DNA of 64,000 nt from an uncultured Devosia sp. (GTDB lineage: Bacteria > Pseudomonadota > Alphaproteobacteria > Rhizobiales > Devosiaceae). Shown here piece after piece: positions 42,569 through 52,030 of the stretch. Under the pieces are notes generated by a model. It was not told where the DNA came from. It ran no database searches and saw nothing but the letters and a program-made list of their open reading frames with translations. The position numbers were made by a program, and so were the translations under genes. Every line of letters starts with the position of its first letter. The stretch's first letter is position 1. The stretch covers positions 248,001 through 312,000 of the forward strand of contig NZ_CAUQDV010000002.1 in assembly GCF_963517015.1 (NCBI RefSeq), written 5' to 3'.

Positions 42569-43348
42569 CTAGCGGGTGAGATAGCCAGCTTCGACGGCGA
42601 GGCTATGGCCGGTGACATAGCTCGAGGCATCCGAGCAGAGCCAGGCGCTGGCTTCGGCGACTTCCTCGGGTTGACCGAAGCGACCCAGCAGGCTGAGGGC
42701 TGGCGCGAATTCCGCCTCGGTCTTGCCGATCGTTTCAAGAGCCCCGCGCAGCATGGGTGTGTCAATGGCGCCGGGCAGCACGGCATTCACGCGAATGCCA
42801 TGGGGGGCATAGTCGAAGCTGCCGGATTTGGTCAGCCCCACGACGCCATGCTTGGCAGTGACATAGGCCGGGTTGTTGGGCTGGGGCCGGACGGAACTGA
42901 CCGAGCCGATGTTGACGATGGCGCCGCCCTGGCCTTGAGCCATCAGTTGCTGGATCTGATACTTCATGCAGAGCGCCACGCCGCGCAGATCGACGCGCAT
43001 CAACCGATCCCAGATGGCCATGTCGGTTTCAGCGATAGGCTGGTTGTCCGGCGTGATGGCAGCGTTGTTGACAGCGCAATCGAGGCGACCGAAGGCGGCC
43101 ACGGTTGCCGCGACGAGTTCTCGCACCTGATCCTCGTCACCCACGTCGCTCAGAACGAATTTGGCTTCGCCGCCCGCTGCCTTGATGGCTTCGACCGTGG
43201 CAGTGCCAGCTGCCTCATTGATGTCGGACACGATGACCTTGGCGCCGTAGCCGGCAAAGACCTGGGCAGTGGCTGCGCCCATTCCCAGTCCGCCCCCGGT
43301 GACGATCGCCACTTTTCCATCCAGTCGATTGCGCGCTTGTAAAGTCAT
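42569..43348 (-). CDS. SDR-family oxidoreductase (classical)
   Basis: 259 residues with the classical SDR signatures: TGGGLGMG nucleotide-binding loop (~14-21), DV at ~64, NNAA (~92), catalytic S..Y..K in SVSSVRPQPNNPAYVTAKHG and PGAIDTPM. The aspartate in SDINEA after beta-2 favours NAD(H) over NADP(H). ATG 43348 is chosen over a GTG nine codons upstream as it gives the usual N-terminus before DGKVAIVTGG. Substrate unknown. Stands alone, convergent with the tRNA-Pro unit. Confidence 0.85.
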   Translation of the reverse strand: MTLQARNRLDGKVAIVTGGGLGMGAATAQVFAGYGAKVIVSDINEAAGTATVEAIKAAGGEAKFVLSDVGDEDQVRELVAATVAAFGRLDCAVNNAAITPDNQPIAETDMAIWDRLMRVDLRGVALCMKYQIQQLMAQGQGGAIVNIGSVSSVRPQPNNPAYVTAKHGVVGLTKSGSFDYAPHGIRVNAVLPGAIDTPMLRGALETIGKTEAEFAPALSLLGRFGQPEEVAEASAWLCSDASSYVTGHSLAVEAGYLTR

Positions 43349-43502
43349 GGTTGAAATCTCTTTGTTCAAGGTCACTTAAAAATCGGGATCCATTGATCGG
43401 CCAAAGCGGCCTCGATCCCACGCGCGATGTTATGCTTCAGCGACAGTCCCTGCCCCGCCCGAATGGACGCAGAAGCTGCGGCCCGGCCAGGCAACGGACG
43501 AT

Positions 43503-43516
43503 TTGACAGAGATCAA
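43503..43516. promoter_or_regulatory. FNR/FixK-type box upstream of pflB
   Basis: TTGAC-AGAG-ATCAA matches the FNR/FixK/CRP-family consensus TTGAY-N4-RTCAA with a full inverted repeat. It lies 114 bases before the pflB start, a position suited to activation under low oxygen. Confidence 0.7.
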
Positions 43517-43629
43517 TCTGGGGTGGGCCAGCCGCTGCTAGGCTGGTCATGGAGCCGTGGTTTGCCACACCTGAACGCGGCCGGGAGGACGCTCGTGATT
43601 GCCGACAGGCAAGCAGAAGGAATAGTGAA

Positions 43630-45888
43630 ATGCGCATCCTCTCCGAAACGACGTTCACCCCCGAACCCTGGGCCGGTTTCATCGGCGGGACCTGGCGCGA
43701 TGACATAGATGTCCGTGGCTTCGTTCAGGCGAACTACACGCCTTACGACGGCGACAACACCTTCCTCGCCGGTCCAACTGCTCGCACAGCCAGGCTTTGG
43801 GATGAACTGGGCAAGCTGCTGAAGCTGGAGCGCGAACGTGGCGTGCTCGATGTCTCGGCGGACCGTGCTTCGAGCATCACCGCGCATGACGCAGGCTATA
43901 TCGACAAAGAGATCGAGCTGATCGTCGGCCTGCAGACCGATGCACCGCTCAAGCGCGCCATCATGCCCAATGGCGGGCTACGCATGGTCGAAGGCGGCCT
44001 CGAAGCCTATGGCTTTGCACTCGATCCCGCGGTCAAGGATGTCTGGACCAAGCATCGCAAGAGCCACAACCAGGGTATTTTCGACGTCTATAGCCCGGAA
44101 ATCCTGGCCGCCCGCAAGTCAGCCATCATCACCGGGCTGCCCGATGCCTATGGACGTGGCCGCATCATCGGCGATTATCGCCGGGTGGCGCTCTATGGCA
44201 CCGATGCCCTGCGGGCTGCGCGGCAGAAGGATTATCATGCGCTCGACGAGGAGACGTTCACCGAAGACGTCATCCGGTTGCGTGAGGAGCTTTCCGAACA
44301 GTTCCGTGCGCTCGACGAATTGCGGGAAATGGCCGCCAGATATGGCCATGACATTTCGCGTCCCGCTGCCAATGCGCGCGAAGCCATCCAGTGGACCTAT
44401 TTCGCCTACCTTGCCGCGGTGAAGGAGCAGAATGGCGCGGCCATGTCCTTTGGCCGCGTCTCGACTTTCCTTGATATCTATATCCAGCGCGATCTCGATA
44501 ACGGCGCCCTGACCGAAAGCCAGGCGCAGGAATTGATTGACGACCTCGTCATCAAGTTGAGGATCGTGCGTTTCCTGCGTACGCCGGAATACGATCAGCT
44601 GTTCTCGGGTGATCCGACCTGGGTCACCGAGTCCATCGGCGGCATGGGCGAGGATGGCCGCCCGCTGGTCACCAGATCAAGCTTCCGGTTCCTGCATACG
44701 CTTTACAATCTGGGCCCGGCGCCCGAGCCGAACCTGACCGTGCTGTGGAGCAGCCGGCTGCCCGATGCCTTCAAGACCTTCTGTGCCAAGGTGTCCGCCG
44801 ATACCAGTGCCATCCAGTATGAGAACGACGACCTGATGCGGCCGCTCTGGGGCGACGACTACGGCATCGCCTGCTGTGTCTCGGCCATGCGCATCGGCAA
44901 GCAGATGCAGTTCTTCGGGGCCCGTTCCAATCTCGCCAAGGCATTGCTCTATGCAATCAACGGCGGCGTCGACGAGAAGAGCGGCGGCGTCGTGGCCAAG
45001 GGCTTTACGCCGATCACGGCGGACGTTCTGGACTATGACGAGGTCATGGGCAAGTTCGACAAGATGATGGACTGGCTGGCCGCGACCTATGTGAAGGCGC
45101 TCAATGCCGTCCACTACATGCATGACAAATACGCCTATGAACGCATCGAAATGGCGCTGCACGACCGCGATATCCTGCGGACCATGGCCTGTGGGATCGC
45201 CGGCCTGTCAGTGGCGGCGGACAGCCTGTCGGCAATCAAGCATGCCAAGGTGCATGTCATCCGCAACGAGGCGGGTCTGGCCGTCGACTATCGGATCGAG
45301 GGCACCTACCCTGCCTATGGCAATAATGACGACCGGGCTGACCAGATCGCGGTCTGGCTGACCAAAACCTTCATGAAGAAGGTCGCGGCCCAACCGTATT
45401 TCTATCGCAATGCAACGCCAACCCAATCGGTGCTCACCATCACCTCCAACGTGGTCTATGGCAAAAAGACCGGCAACACGCCGGATGGACGACGGGCGGG
45501 CGAGCCTTTCGCGCCTGGTGCCAATCCGATGAACGGACGCGATACGAAGGGTTTTGTTGCCGCGGGCGCGTCGGTCGCAAAGCTGCCCTATGCATCCGCG
45601 CTGGACGGCATTTCCTGGACCGCATCGGCCACGCCGGACTCGTTGGGGCGCACGGCGGAGGACCGGGCCCGCAATCTCGCCAATTGCCTTGATGGCTACA
45701 CCGAGGCCGGCGGCTTCCATGTCAATGTCAACGTGTTCGACCGCGAGACGCTGGTGGATGCCATGGACCATCCCGAGCTCTATCCGCAATTGACGGTGCG
45801 AGTCTCGGGCTATGCTGTCAATTTCGTCAAGCTGACGCGCGAGCAGCAGCTCGACGTCATCTCGCGGACCTTCCACGCCAGCATGTAG
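43630..45888 (+). CDS. pflB: Formate C-acetyltransferase (pyruvate formate-lyase)
   Basis: 752 residues, the usual PflB length. It converts pyruvate and CoA to acetyl-CoA and formate in the cytoplasm under anoxia. Catalytic cysteine pair in GDDYGIACCVSAMRIGKQMQFFGARSNL (~415), glycyl-radical site RVSGYAVNF near the C-terminus, and the N-terminal WAGF..G.W...I.VR.F. block. ATG 43630 has AAGGA upstream and starts the conserved region; earlier in-frame starts lie before the ribosome site. Followed by its activase. The FNR/FixK-type box at 43503 predicts oxygen control. Confidence 0.95.
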   Translation: MRILSETTFTPEPWAGFIGGTWRDDIDVRGFVQANYTPYDGDNTFLAGPTARTARLWDELGKLLKLERERGVLDVSADRASSITAHDAGYIDKEIELIVGLQTDAPLKRAIMPNGGLRMVEGGLEAYGFALDPAVKDVWTKHRKSHNQGIFDVYSPEILAARKSAIITGLPDAYGRGRIIGDYRRVALYGTDALRAARQKDYHALDEETFTEDVIRLREELSEQFRALDELREMAARYGHDISRPAANAREAIQWTYFAYLAAVKEQNGAAMSFGRVSTFLDIYIQRDLDNGALTESQAQELIDDLVIKLRIVRFLRTPEYDQLFSGDPTWVTESIGGMGEDGRPLVTRSSFRFLHTLYNLGPAPEPNLTVLWSSRLPDAFKTFCAKVSADTSAIQYENDDLMRPLWGDDYGIACCVSAMRIGKQMQFFGARSNLAKALLYAINGGVDEKSGGVVAKGFTPITADVLDYDEVMGKFDKMMDWLAATYVKALNAVHYMHDKYAYERIEMALHDRDILRTMACGIAGLSVAADSLSAIKHAKVHVIRNEAGLAVDYRIEGTYPAYGNNDDRADQIAVWLTKTFMKKVAAQPYFYRNATPTQSVLTITSNVVYGKKTGNTPDGRRAGEPFAPGANPMNGRDTKGFVAAGASVAKLPYASALDGISWTASATPDSLGRTAEDRARNLANCLDGYTEAGGFHVNVNVFDRETLVDAMDHPELYPQLTVRVSGYAVNFVKLTREQQLDVISRTFHASM

Positions 45889-45944
45889 GCGCAGGGCTCC
45901 CGGCTCGTCGCCGGGAGCTTCACGCCACGACTGGAGATCGTCTC

Positions 45945-46730
45945 ATGATCCATCGCTCGTCCGGAAAGATGCCCGCTCCGACCGGTTGCGACCTGTCGGC
46001 CGATCACGGCTTCCTGCATTCTGTCGAAAGCGGAGCCGCGGTCGATGGGCCGGGCATGCGCTATGTCTTCTTCATGGCCGGGTGCTTGTTCCGCTGCATT
46101 TATTGCCACAATCCCGATACCTGGAAACTGCACAATGGCCGGCGCGTGACGCTGGACGATGTCATGGCCGAAATCGCTCCCTATGCCGGGTTTCTCCGCC
46201 GGGCTGGCGGTGTTACTATTTCAGGCGGCGAACCCCTGATGCAGGCGGCTTTCGTCGGCGAGATGCTGTGGCGGACGAAGGATGAACTCGGCCTGCATAC
46301 AGCACTCGACACGCAGGGCTTCCTCCATGCCACGGTGGACGATCGCTGGTTCGATGCCGTCGATCTGGTGCTGCTGGACATCAAGCATAGCGATCCAGAG
46401 GTCTATCACCGCCTGACAGCCCAGAATCTGCAACCGACCCTCGACTTTGCCCATCGCCTTCAACGTCTCAACAAGCCGACCTGGCTGCGCTACGTGCTGG
46501 TGCCGGGCTGGACGGATGGACAGGACGACATTGCCCGGCTGGCCGATTTCGTCGCCGGCCTCGGCTCGATCATCGAGCGGGTGGAGGTGTTGCCCTTTCA
46601 CCAGATGGGTACGCAGAAATGGGCCGAACTCAAGATGGATTATCCGCTGGCCGGAGCGCCCACGCCAACACCGGAAGCCACCGCTGCGGCACGAGCCATC
46701 TTTGCTGCGCGGGGACTCACGGTTTACTGA
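45945..46730 (+). CDS. pflA: Pyruvate formate-lyase activating enzyme (radical SAM)
   Basis: 261 residues. The radical-SAM [4Fe-4S] motif CLFRCIYCHNPDTW (CxxxCxxC) is followed by GGVTISGGEPLMQ and a C-terminal VLVPGWTD.QDDI..L and LPFHQMGTQKW, all PflA hallmarks. It installs the glycyl radical on PflB. 56 bases after pflB, same strand, so the pair forms one operon ended by the hairpin at 46737-46761. Confidence 0.93.
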   Translation: MIHRSSGKMPAPTGCDLSADHGFLHSVESGAAVDGPGMRYVFFMAGCLFRCIYCHNPDTWKLHNGRRVTLDDVMAEIAPYAGFLRRAGGVTISGGEPLMQAAFVGEMLWRTKDELGLHTALDTQGFLHATVDDRWFDAVDLVLLDIKHSDPEVYHRLTAQNLQPTLDFAHRLQRLNKPTWLRYVLVPGWTDGQDDIARLADFVAGLGSIIERVEVLPFHQMGTQKWAELKMDYPLAGAPTPTPEATAAARAIFAARGLTVY

Positions 46731-46736
46731 AACGAA

Positions 46737-46761
46737 AAGGCCCGGCGTTCAGCCGGGCCTT
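46737..46761. terminator. Terminator shared by pflA and the convergent nucleoside hydrolase gene
   Basis: AAGGCCCGGC pairs with GCCGGGCCTT over a GTTCA loop, flanked by A and T residues, six bases past the pflA stop and six before the opposite stop at 46767. Confidence 0.85.
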
Positions 46762-46766
46762 CACTA

Positions 46767-47717
46767 TTATGCCGCTACCGTCTTGCGGTAGTGCTCGAGT
46801 ACCTTATCGGCCTCGACGCCAATGCAGACCGTCTGGGCGCGGCGGCCGGACCAATGCGGGTGACCGCCCTTGCGGGACGATGGCATCTGGATTGTCTGGC
46901 CGGCGGCGATGCCGTCACGGATGACGACGACCGGGCCGTCGCGGGTTTCGAACCATTCGGGATGCAGCAGATAAGTGACCGCCAGCAGGTCATGGCCGAC
47001 CACTCCGGCGAGACCCATCACATTCTGATAAAACTGGGCGTAGTGGTCCGACATCTGGCGCAGCAGCTCGCCGCTGGCGCCGACCTCGTCGGCCAGCAGC
47101 CCGAGATAGGCGGTATCAAGGATGATGTCATGGGTGACGTCGAGGCCAACGACGACGATCGGCCAGTCGGCGGCGAACATCTCGTCGGCTCCGACCGGAT
47201 CGCCATGGATATTGGCCTCGGCTGCCGGGGTCAGGTTGCCGCTGCGGCCCTGATAGCCAAAGGCGCCGCCCATGATGATGACTTGCTTGGTCAGACCGGC
47301 AATGCCGGGGTCCTGGCGCAGGGCTAGCGCCAGATTGGTCATGCGACCGACAGCGATGATGGTCACTTCGCCTGGATTGGCGCGGATCGTGTCGATGATG
47401 AACTGATGCGCGGACCCCTCGAGCAGGCCCTCGGTGCCGATCTCGGGAATATGGATGTCGCCTAGGCCATTGACGCCGTGGACAGCGACCGGCTCGGGCT
47501 TGACCACGCCATCGAGTGTTTCGCCGGCGCCGCGAATGACCGGCGCCTTGAGGCCGAACTGCTGGCGCAGGAACAGCGCGTTGCGGGTGGTGGTATCGAT
47601 ATCGGCATTGCCGACCACAGTGGTGATACCCAGCAGGTCCACCTGCGGCAGCTTGCTGAGATAGAGCAGCGCCATGGCGTCGTCGATGCCGGGATCGGTG
47701 TCAAAAATTACCTTCAT
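46767..47717 (-). CDS. Inosine-uridine preferring nucleoside hydrolase family protein
   Basis: 316 residues. The N-terminal DTDPGIDDA motif binds the catalytic Ca2+ and ribose; NADIDTTTRNALFL, VIIMGGAFGYQGRSG and the C-terminal half complete the IunH/RihA fold. It hydrolyses N-glycosidic bonds of ribonucleosides to base and ribose. Specificity cannot be read reliably. Start ATG 47717 is the family N-terminus. It is monocistronic, upstream of a gene-poor stretch. Confidence 0.9.
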   Translation of the reverse strand: MKVIFDTDPGIDDAMALLYLSKLPQVDLLGITTVVGNADIDTTTRNALFLRQQFGLKAPVIRGAGETLDGVVKPEPVAVHGVNGLGDIHIPEIGTEGLLEGSAHQFIIDTIRANPGEVTIIAVGRMTNLALALRQDPGIAGLTKQVIIMGGAFGYQGRSGNLTPAAEANIHGDPVGADEMFAADWPIVVVGLDVTHDIILDTAYLGLLADEVGASGELLRQMSDHYAQFYQNVMGLAGVVGHDLLAVTYLLHPEWFETRDGPVVVIRDGIAAGQTIQMPSSRKGGHPHWSGRRAQTVCIGVEADKVLEHYRKTVAA

Positions 47718-48035
47718 GCCTGTCCTTTGATGAGCAGCGCCTGCTGCCCTTGCCTTGTCTACTTTGGGTCACGCTTTCTAGGCAGTCCGGGACGCGGCGG
47801 CTAGTCCCAAACCGTCCTCGAACCACCCACGACCGCAGCCACCAGCCATGCACTTTCCACAGAACGGCATCCAAGCTGTGGGTCACTAACATCCTGAGGT
47901 GGAAGGATTTCAGCGCTAATTGCTCAATGAGCCTATAATTTTCCTTAACGAGACCTGCGAAGTTAATGTGCGTCGCAGCCTCGGGTTTGGCATGATTGTG
48001 GCCCTGAATGCGCGTCATGGTGCGCGGAGTAGATC
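47718..48035. other. Intergenic stretch, no gene recognised
   Basis: About 320 bases between the nucleoside hydrolase and a MarR-type gene. It must hold divergent promoters; no operator, riboswitch or plausible reading frame stands out. A GGAG ribosome site precedes the TTG start at 48036. Confidence 0.5.
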
Positions 48036-48458
48036 TTGCCTTCCCCGAACATATCGGCCTTGGCCGAATTGCTTGAACTTACCGCGCGCAAGCTGCATTC
48101 GCGCGGCCACGCTGCAGGCCTGTTCCCTGCCCAGTGGGCAGCACTGCGCTATTTCTCGCGTGCACCCGAAGAGCTCAGGACATCGAGTGACCTCGCCCGA
48201 TTTCAGGGGCTCGCCAATGGCCCGGTCAGCCGCACTGTGCGCACACTGGTGCAGAAAGGCCTGCTGACCAAGGCTGCCGAGCAGCCCAAGGGGCGGGCAG
48301 AACGACTGACATTGACGGAACAGGGTCAGGCGCTGCTGGACAGCGATCCGACCATGGACGTGGAGGCCGCCATCGGCGCGGTTTCTCCCAAGGACTGCGA
48401 GGCGCTCGCAAGGGCACTCGAATCCATCGTGGCGCGGCTCGAATCCAGGCAGGGTTGA
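48036..48458 (+). CDS. MarR family transcriptional regulator
   Basis: 140 residues with a MarR winged helix: FPAQWAALRYFSRAPEE, SDLARFQGLANGPVSRTVRTLVQKGLL, wing PKGRAERLTLTEQGQALL. The start appears to be TTG 48036, with GGAG eight bases upstream; no in-frame ATG lies near the conserved N-terminus. Its targets are unknown; the MBL-fold gene 70 bases downstream is a candidate. Confidence 0.8.
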   Translation: MPSPNISALAELLELTARKLHSRGHAAGLFPAQWAALRYFSRAPEELRTSSDLARFQGLANGPVSRTVRTLVQKGLLTKAAEQPKGRAERLTLTEQGQALLDSDPTMDVEAAIGAVSPKDCEALARALESIVARLESRQG

Positions 48459-48527
48459 GCGGGCTTATCTGCTGGTCAAAGCCTTGCCGCTTTCATAGGG
48501 TCCGGCGCATTGCAAACTGCGTCGAGC

Positions 48528-49433
48528 ATGATGGCCGCCCCTTCCCTGTCCCCAAACCGCAATTTCGATCCGCAGACCGGGAGCGCCGTTCTCGCCACCG
48601 AGGGCATTACCCGGGTCACTGCGCCCAATGCCAGCGCCTATACTTTTACCGGCACGAACAGTTTTCTGCTTGGGCACGAGCGACTTGCGGTGCTGGATCC
48701 CGGACCCGACGACGACGCCCATGTCGCGGCGCTGCAGCGCGCCATTGCGGGGCGGTCGGTGGAGGCGATCATTCTCACCCATACCCATCGCGACCATAGC
48801 GCGGTGGCAAAGCGACTGTCGCAGATGCTGGATGCCCCACTATGGTTTGGTGGGCGCCATCGCCTGTCACGGCCGTTGCGCCGCTTCGAGCGCAATCCGA
48901 TCCGAAAATCCTGCGACTGGGATCTGGTGCCAGATCGGGTGCTGGTGGATGGGGAGGCGATCATGGCGGGTGACCTGCCGCTGACGGTTCATGCCACGCC
49001 GGGCCATTGCGCTAATCACCTGGCTTTTTCCAATGATGGCAGCCTGTTGAGCGGCGACCATGTGATGGGGTGGAATTCCACACTGGTCTCGGCGCCGGAT
49101 GGGTCGATGGCGGATTATTTTGCCTCGCTGGACAAAGTTATCGCCCTGCCCCAGCGCTTCTACATTCCTGCGCATGGCGCACCGATCGAGGATGGGCGCG
49201 CCTATGCGCGGGCGCTGAGATCGCATCGGCAGATGCGAAATGAACAGATTCTGAACGCGGTTCGGGGCGGCGCACGGACTATTTCGGCGATTGTCGCCAG
49301 GATCTACCCGAAGCAAAGCCTGCCGGTGCGGCTCGCCGCTGCGATGACCGTCAATGCCCATGTCGAATATCTGGAAGATCTGGGCCAGTTGAGCGTGACG
49401 CGCCGGTTCTGGGGCATGCGGATCAAGGCGTAG
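48528..49433 (+). CDS. MBL-fold metallo-hydrolase with C-terminal winged helix (LACTB2-like)
   Basis: 301 residues. The metal site shows as THTHRDHSA (HxHxDH, ~88), ATPGHC (~167), GDHVMGW (~184) and PAHGAP (~227). The C-terminal ~70 residues form a winged-helix region (Q..NAV..GARTISAIVARIYP). Similar enzymes hydrolyse thioesters or act as nucleases. ATG 48528 is taken; ATG 48531 follows directly and TTG 48510 is also in frame. It overlaps the convergent DUF1499 gene by 11 bases. Confidence 0.82.
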   Translation: MMAAPSLSPNRNFDPQTGSAVLATEGITRVTAPNASAYTFTGTNSFLLGHERLAVLDPGPDDDAHVAALQRAIAGRSVEAIILTHTHRDHSAVAKRLSQMLDAPLWFGGRHRLSRPLRRFERNPIRKSCDWDLVPDRVLVDGEAIMAGDLPLTVHATPGHCANHLAFSNDGSLLSGDHVMGWNSTLVSAPDGSMADYFASLDKVIALPQRFYIPAHGAPIEDGRAYARALRSHRQMRNEQILNAVRGGARTISAIVARIYPKQSLPVRLAAAMTVNAHVEYLEDLGQLSVTRRFWGMRIKA

Positions 49434-50241
49434 GCTGCTCCTCGACCGTCACCGGCGTTTCGGCCTCTGGCTCGGCGGGCAGATTGGCTTCCGGATTGTC
49501 GCGCAGCAGGCCGGTCACGGCGTCATCCAGCGCGCCGAGAAAATCTTCGATGCGCAGGCCATTGTCGCCGAAGTCGTGCCAGGCGTGAAGCGAGGCCGAG
49601 CGCATGTCGACGGTGGATTGGGTTGCCGTGCCGGTGACGCGGATGACCACTTCTTCGCGCCAACCAACCAGGGTCATGATCTGCGCGTTGATCTGGCCCA
49701 GCTCTTCGGACTGGCGCAGCATGCGGATGTCCCAGCCATTGGCGCTGACCAGCTGGTCGACGAGATCGAAGGTCGGCACCAGTCCCAGGGGGTAGCTGCG
49801 GGTTTCCGCATTGGGGAAGTCTGCAGCCATTTCGGCGCGGGTCAGCATTTTGGGGATTGGCATGGCGGCCGTGCCGGGCTCGAAGACCAGGGGCATGAGG
49901 CCGCGATCGGTGGTGGCCATGTCGGTCACCGCCGGATAGCGCAGGGCAAGACTGCCGTACCAGGCGTAGGGCAAAAGGCTCAGGGTGGCAAAGAACAGGC
50001 CTGCCAGCGCCTTGCCCCAACCCTGGTCGCCTCTCTGCCAAAGCCGCGCCAGCGCCAGGATCGAGATGATGAGGGCCGCTGCACCGATGGCGCCGGCCAC
50101 GAGCGCGGCGACGGTGAAGACATCGCTGGTGATCAGGCGGAAGCGGTGCAGCAGGATGGAAATGATGACGAGCGGCACCGCGACGCTGCCAAGCCGGCGC
50201 GCCCAGATGGCTGTCCGCGATGTCCTCAGCAAGATGCGCAA
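49423..50241 (-). CDS. DUF1499-domain membrane protein
   Basis: 272 residues. Three hydrophobic segments (~18-33, ~40-65 and ~77-97) precede a soluble domain with DMRSASLHAWHDFGDNGLRIEDFLGALD, the DUF1499 hallmark in which the usual SR.R.GR.DFG..R.RI core is recognisable. The C-terminus is an acidic, proline-rich tail. The only suitable start is TTG 50241, which is preceded closely by stop codons. Function not established in the family. Confidence 0.75.
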   Translation of the reverse strand: MRILLRTSRTAIWARRLGSVAVPLVIISILLHRFRLITSDVFTVAALVAGAIGAAALIISILALARLWQRGDQGWGKALAGLFFATLSLLPYAWYGSLALRYPAVTDMATTDRGLMPLVFEPGTAAMPIPKMLTRAEMAADFPNAETRSYPLGLVPTFDLVDQLVSANGWDIRMLRQSEELGQINAQIMTLVGWREEVVIRVTGTATQSTVDMRSASLHAWHDFGDNGLRIEDFLGALDDAVTGLLRDNPEANLPAEPEAETPVTVEEQPTP

Positions 50242-50324
50242 GGCCGCCCCTTCACTCGGAGGCGAAGTCTAGCGACAAGGTGTTGCGCGAACTTGAAGAT
50301 TTTCGCTTCGCGCGAAACTTTGGA

Positions 50325-50948
50325 TTAGGGATAAAGCCGCGCGCTGGCCCAGACGTCGCCGTCTCGCGTGAAGCGCACGCGGTCATGCAGGCGATACTGG
50401 CCATCCTTCCAGAATTCGATGGCCTGCGGCACGATGCGGAAGCCTGACCAGTGGTCAGGCCGCTGCACGTCACCCTCGCCGATTCGCGCGGTCAGCTCGG
50501 CCACTCCCTGTTCCAGCGCTGCGCGATTTTCGAGCGGGCGGGATTGCCGGGAAACCGAAGAAGCGATCTGGCTGCCCTTGTGGCGGCTGGCAAAATAGGC
50601 GTCGGCTTCCTCGGGCGTTACCACTTCCACTGCACCCCGCACCCGCACCTGGCGGCGCAGCGACTTCCAGTGAATCAGCATGGCTGCCTTTGGCTGGGCC
50701 AGAAGCTGCTTGCCCTTTTCGCTCTCGAAATTGGTAAAAAAGCAGAATCCACGGGCATCGCGCGCGTTGAGCAGAACCATGCGGACATCGGGCATGCCGT
50801 CGCTGTCGACTGTTGCAAGAGCGAGCGCATGCGGGTCATTGGGCTCGGCTTCCTGCGCGAGAGCGTACCATTCCTCGAACAGCGCAAAGGGGTCGAGATC
50901 GGTGCGATCGCTGTCGTCGAAGAGGCGTTCGGTGAGGGTTTGCAGCAT
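50325..50948 (-). CDS. pdxH: Pyridoxamine 5'-phosphate oxidase
   Basis: 207 residues, standard for PdxH. It oxidises PNP/PMP to pyridoxal 5'-phosphate with FMN. FMN-binding R.VLLN..D..GF.FFTN..S.KG..L, W..L.RQVR..G and the C-terminal dimer/substrate block DRVRF.RD...W...RLYP are intact. ATG 50948 has GGGAG six bases upstream; ATG 50960 is a less likely alternative. Divergent from the DnaJ-type gene, an arrangement common in Rhizobiales. Confidence 0.93.
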   Translation of the reverse strand: MLQTLTERLFDDSDRTDLDPFALFEEWYALAQEAEPNDPHALALATVDSDGMPDVRMVLLNARDARGFCFFTNFESEKGKQLLAQPKAAMLIHWKSLRRQVRVRGAVEVVTPEEADAYFASRHKGSQIASSVSRQSRPLENRAALEQGVAELTARIGEGDVQRPDHWSGFRIVPQAIEFWKDGQYRLHDRVRFTRDGDVWASARLYP

Positions 50949-51046
50949 GATGACTCCCATTCCCTGGTCGGGGTGAACTGGACATTGTGCGGGGCCGTGG
51001 CCATATAGGACTCGAAACCGGGGCGAAGCAACGCCCGACTCATCGA

Positions 51047-52027
51047 ATGGACCAAATGCGCGATCCCTATACCGTGCTTGGGGTGCCAAGATCGGCAAGC
51101 GAGAAGGACATCAAGTCCGCCTATCGCAAGCTGGCCAAGAAGTATCACCCCGATCAAAATCCCGACGATCCTTCGGCGCACGGCAAGTTTGCCGAGGCGA
51201 CCAATGCCTATGACCTGCTGACTGACGCCGAAAAGCGCGGGCAGTTCGACCGTGGCGAGATCGATGCCGATGGCAGCCCGAAATATGCTGGGTTCAATCC
51301 GGGCGGATTTTCAGGCGGCGGCACACGTGGCGGCCGTAGTGGTGCCGGTGGTTTCTCCGCCGAGGACATTCTCAAGGAATTCATGAGCGGCTTTGGCGGC
51401 CAGCAGCGCGGGGCCGGCCCTGGCGCCGGAGCGCGGGGCTTTGCCGGCGGCAATGGCGGCGGCCAGTGGGATCCGTTTGCCGGCACGGCTGCGGGCGGTG
51501 GTGCTGGTGGCGGTCGCTCGATGAAGGGCGAGGATGTGGTGGTCAATGCCACGGCCACGCTCGAGGAAGCGCACAAGGGCGGCTCGATCCAGGTCCGCAT
51601 GCCATCGGGCAAGATGCTGTCGGTGAAGCTGCCGGAAAAGCTCGAAGAGGGCCAGCAGATTCGGCTCAAGGGCCAAGGTTCACCGGGTCTCGGCGAGCCG
51701 GGCGACGCACTTGTTTCGGTCCGCTTCGAAAAGTCCAAGCAGTTCCGCCGCGACGGGTCCGATATCCGCACCGATGTGCCGATCACGCTTTATGAAGCCG
51801 TGCTCGGCGCCAAGGTGCGCGTGCCGACGCTGGATGGTTCGGTCGAACTCAACCTTCCACCCGGCATCGACACCGGCAAGGCACTTCGCCTCAAGGGCAA
51901 GGGCCTTTATGGCGACGGCGATCTCTACGCCAATCTCAAGGTGGTGCTGCCGCCGGGCGGGGATGCCGATCTCGAAGCTCTGGCGCGGTTCATGCGCGAC
52001 CAGAAGCCGTACAAGGTCCGCGACTAA
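51047..52027 (+). CDS. DnaJ-type co-chaperone without zinc finger (CbpA-like)
   Basis: 326 residues. The J-domain (~1-70) has the Hsp70-activating HPD (KKYHPDQNPDD) and is followed by a long Gly/Phe-rich linker (~80-160) and a DnaJ C-terminal peptide-binding domain (~165-320; LKGQGSPGLGEPGDALVSV). No CxxCxGxG zinc repeats, so it is a type II (CbpA-like) J-protein. ATG 51047 begins MDQMRDPYTVLGV. Works with DnaK in the cytoplasm. Confidence 0.9.
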   Translation: MDQMRDPYTVLGVPRSASEKDIKSAYRKLAKKYHPDQNPDDPSAHGKFAEATNAYDLLTDAEKRGQFDRGEIDADGSPKYAGFNPGGFSGGGTRGGRSGAGGFSAEDILKEFMSGFGGQQRGAGPGAGARGFAGGNGGGQWDPFAGTAAGGGAGGGRSMKGEDVVVNATATLEEAHKGGSIQVRMPSGKMLSVKLPEKLEEGQQIRLKGQGSPGLGEPGDALVSVRFEKSKQFRRDGSDIRTDVPITLYEAVLGAKVRVPTLDGSVELNLPPGIDTGKALRLKGKGLYGDGDLYANLKVVLPPGGDADLEALARFMRDQKPYKVRD

Positions 52028-52030
52028 GCC

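Noticed and set aside
51673..51730. GGCCAAGGT followed by a GGCGACG stretch inside the DnaJ-type gene
   Set aside because: Coding sequence, and no CGTC at the 15-base spacing; not counted as a promoter copy.
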